Assembly (NCBI RefSeq): GCF_012927105.1
Contig: NZ_JABBFV010000001.1
Location: 310,001 to 374,000, forward strand
Origin: Sphingobium psychrophilum
Lineage (GTDB): Bacteria > Pseudomonadota > Alphaproteobacteria > Sphingomonadales > Sphingomonadaceae
Length of the DNA stretch: 64,000 nt
Direction of reading: 5' to 3'
Of this stretch, positions 60,927 to 64,000 are shown piece after piece. A program made the translations under genes and the position numbers. Numbering within the stretch: the stretch's first letter is position 1; the number at the start of each line of letters is the position of its first letter. Under the pieces are notes generated by a model. The model made no database searches. It worked only from the letters and a program-made list of their open reading frames with translations, and was not told the origin of the DNA.

Positions 60927-62202
60927 CGGGCGCGGCGCGGCTGGTGAACCAGAGGCCGACGAGGCTGATGAGCGCGGCCGCCGACATATAGAGGCCGACC
61001 CAAGCGACGCCCTGTGCGCCGATCAGCCAGGTGGCGACGATCGGTGCGAGCGCACCGCCGACGATACCGCCCAGGTTGAAGGCGAAGGACGCGCCGGTAT
61101 AGCGTAGCTGGATCGGGAAGAGGGCGGGGAGATACGCGCCGAGCGGGCCGTAGATGAAGCCCATGACGAACAGCGCCAGGCTGAGCGCCACAAAAATCGG
61201 GAACAGCGCGCCCGTGCCGATCAGCGGGCCGAAGACGAGGCCCATCAGCACCGTGCCGGCGCAGCCCCAGGCCAGCGCAGTCGTGGGGCTGGTGCGATCG
61301 GCCCACCAGCCGGCGATGACGATGCTGACCGCCATGAACAGGATCGCGCCCAGCTGGATCGCCAGGAAGCTGCTGCGGTCGATCTTGAGCGCGGTGGTGC
61401 CGTAGCCAAGCGCGAAGGCGGTCGCGATATAATAGACGGCGAAGCAGGCGGCGCAGGCGAAAGTGCCAGCGATCGCTGCGCCAAGATGTGAGGAGAGGAG
61501 GGTGGCCAGCGGCACGGCGGGCGGCGGGGTTTCCTTCTGCGCGGCGGCGAACTCCGGGGTTTCGGTCAGCTTGAGGCGGACCCAGAGGCCCAGGATGACC
61601 AGCACCGCGCTGCCCAGGAACGGCAGGCGCCAGCCCCAGGCGAAGAAATCTTCGTCGGTCAGGAAGGCGCCCAGGATCAGGAACAGGCCGTTGGCGGCGA
61701 TGAAGCCTACGGGCGCGCCCAGTTGCGGGAACATGCCAAAGCGCGCGCGCCAGCCGGGCGGGGCGTTTTCCACCGCCAGCAAGGCCGCGCCGCCCCATTC
61801 GCCGCCCAGGCCAAAGCCCTGGCCAAAGCGCAGCAGGCACAGGATCAGCGGCGCCCAATAGCCGATCATCTGATAGGTGGGCAGGAAGCCAATCAGCAGC
61901 GTGCAGCCCCCCATCAGCATCAACGAGGCGACCAATGTGGCCTTGCGCCCGATCCGGTCGCCATAATGGCCGAACACCGCGGCGCCGACCGGCCGGGCGA
62001 AGAAGGCGAGGGCGAGGCTGCCATAAGAGGCCATCAACTGCGCCGAGGGCGAGGAGGAGGGGAAGAAGAGCGAGGGGAAGATCAGGCTGGCGGCGGTGGC
62101 GTAGATGTAAAAGTCGTAAAATTCGACCGCCGTGCCGATCAGGCTGGCCGACAGCACCCGTTTGTGCCGCCACATTTCGCCGATGCCGTTGGTTGCTGTC
62201 AT
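60919..62202 (-). CDS. MFS transporter, metabolite:H+ symporter family
   Basis: 427-residue, 12-span MHS transporter (ProP/KgtP/ShiA relatives). Seen: SLIGTAVEFYDFYIYATAAS, LALAFFARPVGAAVFGHYGD, RIGRKATLVASLMLMGGCTL (the MHS A-motif), LRFGQGFGLGGEWGGAALLA and YTGASFAFNLGGIVGGALAP. Transports an organic acid or osmolyte with protons. An out-of-register reading of the same DNA on the minus strand is not coding. Confidence 0.92.
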   Translation of the reverse strand: MTATNGIGEMWRHKRVLSASLIGTAVEFYDFYIYATAASLIFPSLFFPSSSPSAQLMASYGSLALAFFARPVGAAVFGHYGDRIGRKATLVASLMLMGGCTLLIGFLPTYQMIGYWAPLILCLLRFGQGFGLGGEWGGAALLAVENAPPGWRARFGMFPQLGAPVGFIAANGLFLILGAFLTDEDFFAWGWRLPFLGSAVLVILGLWVRLKLTETPEFAAAQKETPPPAVPLATLLSSHLGAAIAGTFACAACFAVYYIATAFALGYGTTALKIDRSSFLAIQLGAILFMAVSIVIAGWWADRTSPTTALAWGCAGTVLMGLVFGPLIGTGALFPIFVALSLALFVMGFIYGPLGAYLPALFPIQLRYTGASFAFNLGGIVGGALAPIVATWLIGAQGVAWVGLYMSAAALISLVGLWFTSRAAPVK

Positions 62203-62241
62203 CTCTTCTCGCCCGCCCTACTTTAGCCGTTTTGATCGATG

Positions 62242-62309
62242 CGTTCCCCGGCGAAGGCCGGGGTCCAGTTCCCACGGCAGGACTAGACCCCGGCCTTCGC
62301 CGGGGAACG
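62242..62309. repeat. 24-bp inverted repeat, hairpin with 20-base loop
   Basis: CGTTCCCCGGCGAAGGCCGGGGTC cannot be written whole, but positions 62242-62265 are the exact reverse complement of 62286-62309 (24 of 24). Interspersed palindromes of this type (CCCCGGCGAAGGCCGGGG core) are widespread in sphingomonads. It lies between the rRNA methyltransferase stop and the MFS start, and could act as terminator. Confidence 0.85.
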
Positions 62310-62316
62310 TGATGGC

Positions 62317-63114
62317 CTATCGTCGTCGTTTCTGGTTCAACAATTCATAGGCCATGACCGCCGTTGCCACCGCCGCGTTCAGGCTGTCCGCCTTGCCCAG
62401 CATCGGCATCTTGACCAGCTGGTCGCATTCCGCCTCGTAGCTTTCCGGCAGGCCCTGCGCTTCGTTGCCGACCAGCAGGAAGCTGGGGCTGGCGTAGCGG
62501 GGTTCCTGATAATCCTGGGTGGCCTTCAGGCTGGTGCCGATCAGTTCGCCCGGCCCCTGACGCAACCATGGCAGGAAGTCGTCCCAGCGTGCCTGGGTGA
62601 TCGATTGGGTGAAGAGGGCACCCATGGAGGCGCGGACCGATTCGACCGAGAAGGGATCGACGCAATCGTCTATCAGGATCAGGCCGCCCGCGCCCACGGC
62701 GTCGCCGGTGCGCAATATGGTGCCGAGGTTGCCAGGGTCGCGCAGCGACTGGGCGACGATCCAGATGTCGGCTTTGCTGCGGTCCAGCGTGTCGAGCGGG
62801 GTGAGGCGGTCGCGATAGACGCCGACCACGGCCTGGGCATTGTCCTTGCCGCTGATCTTCGACAGGATGTCGGGCGTTGTTTCGATGACGTCGCCGCCGG
62901 TCGCCTCCATCGCATCGATCAGGTCGAGCGCGAGTGGGTGGGTGGAGCCGGCGTGGAACAGCATTTCGGGCAGCACGCCTTCCTCGCGCGCTTCGGTCAG
63001 GATGCGCAAGCCTTCGGCCAGAAACAGCCCCTCGGCCTTGCGATGCTTCTTTTCGCGCAAGCTGCGGACGCGCTTCACCAGCGGGTTGGAAAATCCGGTG
63101 ATTTCGCGTGCCAC
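62317..63114 (-). CDS. TrmH-family (SpoU) RNA methyltransferase
   Basis: 265-residue 2'-O-ribose methyltransferase. N-terminal substrate-binding domain (FSNPLVKRVRSLREKKHRKA, GLFLAEGLRILTEAREEGV) and SPOUT domain (VAQSLRDPGNLGTILRTGDA, VDPFSVESVRASMGALFTQS, LLVGNEAQGLPESYEAECDQ, VKMPMLGKADSLNAAVATAV). The start is the GTG at 63114 at the family N-terminus; codons back to a TTG at 63174 do not fit. Could act on 23S rRNA or tRNA. Confidence 0.9.
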   Translation of the reverse strand: MAREITGFSNPLVKRVRSLREKKHRKAEGLFLAEGLRILTEAREEGVLPEMLFHAGSTHPLALDLIDAMEATGGDVIETTPDILSKISGKDNAQAVVGVYRDRLTPLDTLDRSKADIWIVAQSLRDPGNLGTILRTGDAVGAGGLILIDDCVDPFSVESVRASMGALFTQSITQARWDDFLPWLRQGPGELIGTSLKATQDYQEPRYASPSFLLVGNEAQGLPESYEAECDQLVKMPMLGKADSLNAAVATAVMAYELLNQKRRR

Positions 63115-63245
63115 GGTAGCTGCTGGTCCCAAATGAGCGCAAGGAAGCGGCTTCCTTAGCCACGGAATGTCCAAAAGGACAGGGGGAAGCCGCTGCGCCG
63201 CGTTCCGCGATGGATTTGGGCCGCGAATTTTGCGAAGGGTCGGCG

Positions 63246-64000
63246 ATGGACGTCAAAACACCCCCGCCGCCAGCGACCGCGAACCCGGTTCCGCCCCTGC
63301 ATGTCTCGCCCAAAATCGAGGACGGATTTTTCCTGGGCGTCGTGCTGATCGTGTCCATCGCCTTCGCGATGGTGATCGAGCCTTTCTTTGCCGCCGTGCT
63401 GTGGGGCGTGATCGCCGCCATCCTGTTCGCCCCGCTCAACCGGCAGATATTGTCGGCCATGCCCAAGCATCGCAACGGCGCGGCGCTGATCACCCTGCTC
63501 CTGATCCTGGGGGTGGTGATCGTCCCGGCCTTCGTCCTGGGGGCGGCCTTGTTGCAGGAAGGCGCTTATTTTTACGCCAAGGTCCAGTCGGGCGAGATTA
63601 ACTTCGCACGATTGTTCGGGCAGGTCGTCGCGGCGCTGCCCGATTGGGCGACGCCCTATCTGCGACGGTTGGGCTTGACCAATTTCTATGCCGCGCAGGA
63701 TATGGTGACAAAGGGCATCACCAGCAGTTTCCGCACGCTGGCGACGCAGGCGGTCCAGATCGGGCAGAGCGCGTTCAGCTTTTTCGTGGCGCTGGGCGTG
63801 ATGCTGTACCTGACCTATTTCCTGCTGCGCGACGGGGAATTGTTGTCGCAGCGCATCGCGGCGGCTGCCCCGCTGCGCGCCAGCCAGCGTCAGGCGCTGA
63901 TCCAGCAGTTCGTGGTCGTCATCCGCGCTACGATCAAGGGCAGCCTCGTCGTCGCCATCGTGCAGGGGCTGATCGGCGGCATCGTCTTCTGGGCGCTGGG
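63246..64000 (+). CDS. AI-2E family transporter (PerM/TqsA type), 3' end beyond window
   Basis: First 251 residues of an integral membrane protein of the AI-2E/PerM family; open at the right edge. Membrane spans around 27-60 (DGFFLGVVLIVSIAFAMVIE), 80-105 (AALITLLLILGVVIVPAFVL), 175-200 (FSFFVALGVMLYLTYFLLRD) and 220-250 (IKGSLVVAIVQGLIGGIVFW). Family members export signals or ions; specificity unknown. ATG 63246. Confidence 0.88.
   Translation, partial: MDVKTPPPPATANPVPPLHVSPKIEDGFFLGVVLIVSIAFAMVIEPFFAAVLWGVIAAILFAPLNRQILSAMPKHRNGAALITLLLILGVVIVPAFVLGAALLQEGAYFYAKVQSGEINFARLFGQVVAALPDWATPYLRRLGLTNFYAAQDMVTKGITSSFRTLATQAVQIGQSAFSFFVALGVMLYLTYFLLRDGELLSQRIAAAAPLRASQRQALIQQFVVVIRATIKGSLVVAIVQGLIGGIVFWAL

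Noticed and set aside
60845..62275. 476-codon minus-strand frame parallel to the MFS transporter
   Set aside because: Same strand, shifted one base from the true MFS frame; the protein is Arg/Pro/Leu-rich and has no family motifs.
1..64000. CRISPR arrays, tRNA or rRNA genes, prophage, replication origin
   Set aside because: No regularly spaced repeats, no tRNA cloverleaf-like segments in the intergenic gaps, no phage structural or integrase genes, and no DnaA-box cluster were noticed by reading; a tRNAscan-SE or Rfam search would be decisive.

Overview
The window is high-GC chromosomal DNA of a sphingomonad (Sphingobium/Sphingomonas-like alphaproteobacterium). The pointers are an NDUFA12-type complex I protein, a fused ThiS-ThiG, DUF2155, DUF5076 and DUF6456 proteins, two TonB-dependent receptors, a KpsC/KpsS pair, and the ffh-rpsP-rimM-trmD-rplS block. 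No rRNA, tRNA, CRISPR array or intact insertion sequence was seen. One structural RNA, RNase P RNA, is clear.

Layout. 1-4.9 kb: an M19 dipeptidase (cut by the left edge), aat, a DUF2155-NDUFA12 operon, a DUF192 lipoprotein, two accessory-looking small genes and recX. 5-12.3 kb: a fatty acyl-AMP ligase, a membrane GGDEF-EAL protein, an orphan ParA and a siderophore-type TonB receptor behind a Fur-box-like palindrome. 12.3-20.2 kb: metabolism, with an ArsC-like protein, accC-accB, aroQ, thiSG, and a LysR regulator divergent from a 3-oxoacid CoA-transferase whose two subunit genes are separated by an acid phosphatase and a DUF5076 gene; then a HIT protein. 20.2-31.3 kb: surface polysaccharide genes (GT4, KpsC, KpsS), a scar made of a broken IS30-family transposase and the 3' end of a phosphomannomutase-like gene, modABC on the minus strand, a shortened nitrate-reductase-like protein without its molybdenum-ligand segment, a second GT4 and an XRE regulator. 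31.3-35.4 kb: DUF6456, NUDIX, a LemA-TPM-TPM cluster, mscL and a small lipoprotein. 35.5-45 kb: cheA-W-Y-B-R, an AmpD-like amidase, rnpB, a J-domain/ferredoxin pair and a methyl-accepting protein. 45-51.5 kb: sodB, yciB-ftsY-mtaB-dapF, higBA and an amino acid permease. 51.8-57.3 kb: ffh-rpsP-rimM-(serine hydrolase)-(membrane protein)-trmD-rplS. 57.6-64 kb: a large TonB receptor, a GNAT, an MHS-type transporter, an rRNA/tRNA methyltransferase of the SpoU family and the start of an AI-2E-family permease.

Most of this is ordinary sphingomonad core genome arranged in tight operons with 1-4 base stop/start overlaps. The least ordinary stretch is 24.5-29.5 kb. It joins capsule genes to molybdate transport through a degraded IS and a gene stub. 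ModC there ends just after its H-loop, and the NasA-like protein has lost both the Mo-ligand segment and the C-terminal cofactor-binding domain. Other points of interest are a 208-base antiparallel coding overlap (aat/DUF2155), a CheA with a degenerate receiver tail, a KpsC of about one and a half modules, and a well-formed higBA operator overlapping its promoter. All function calls come from reading the translated sequence; no database search was run.
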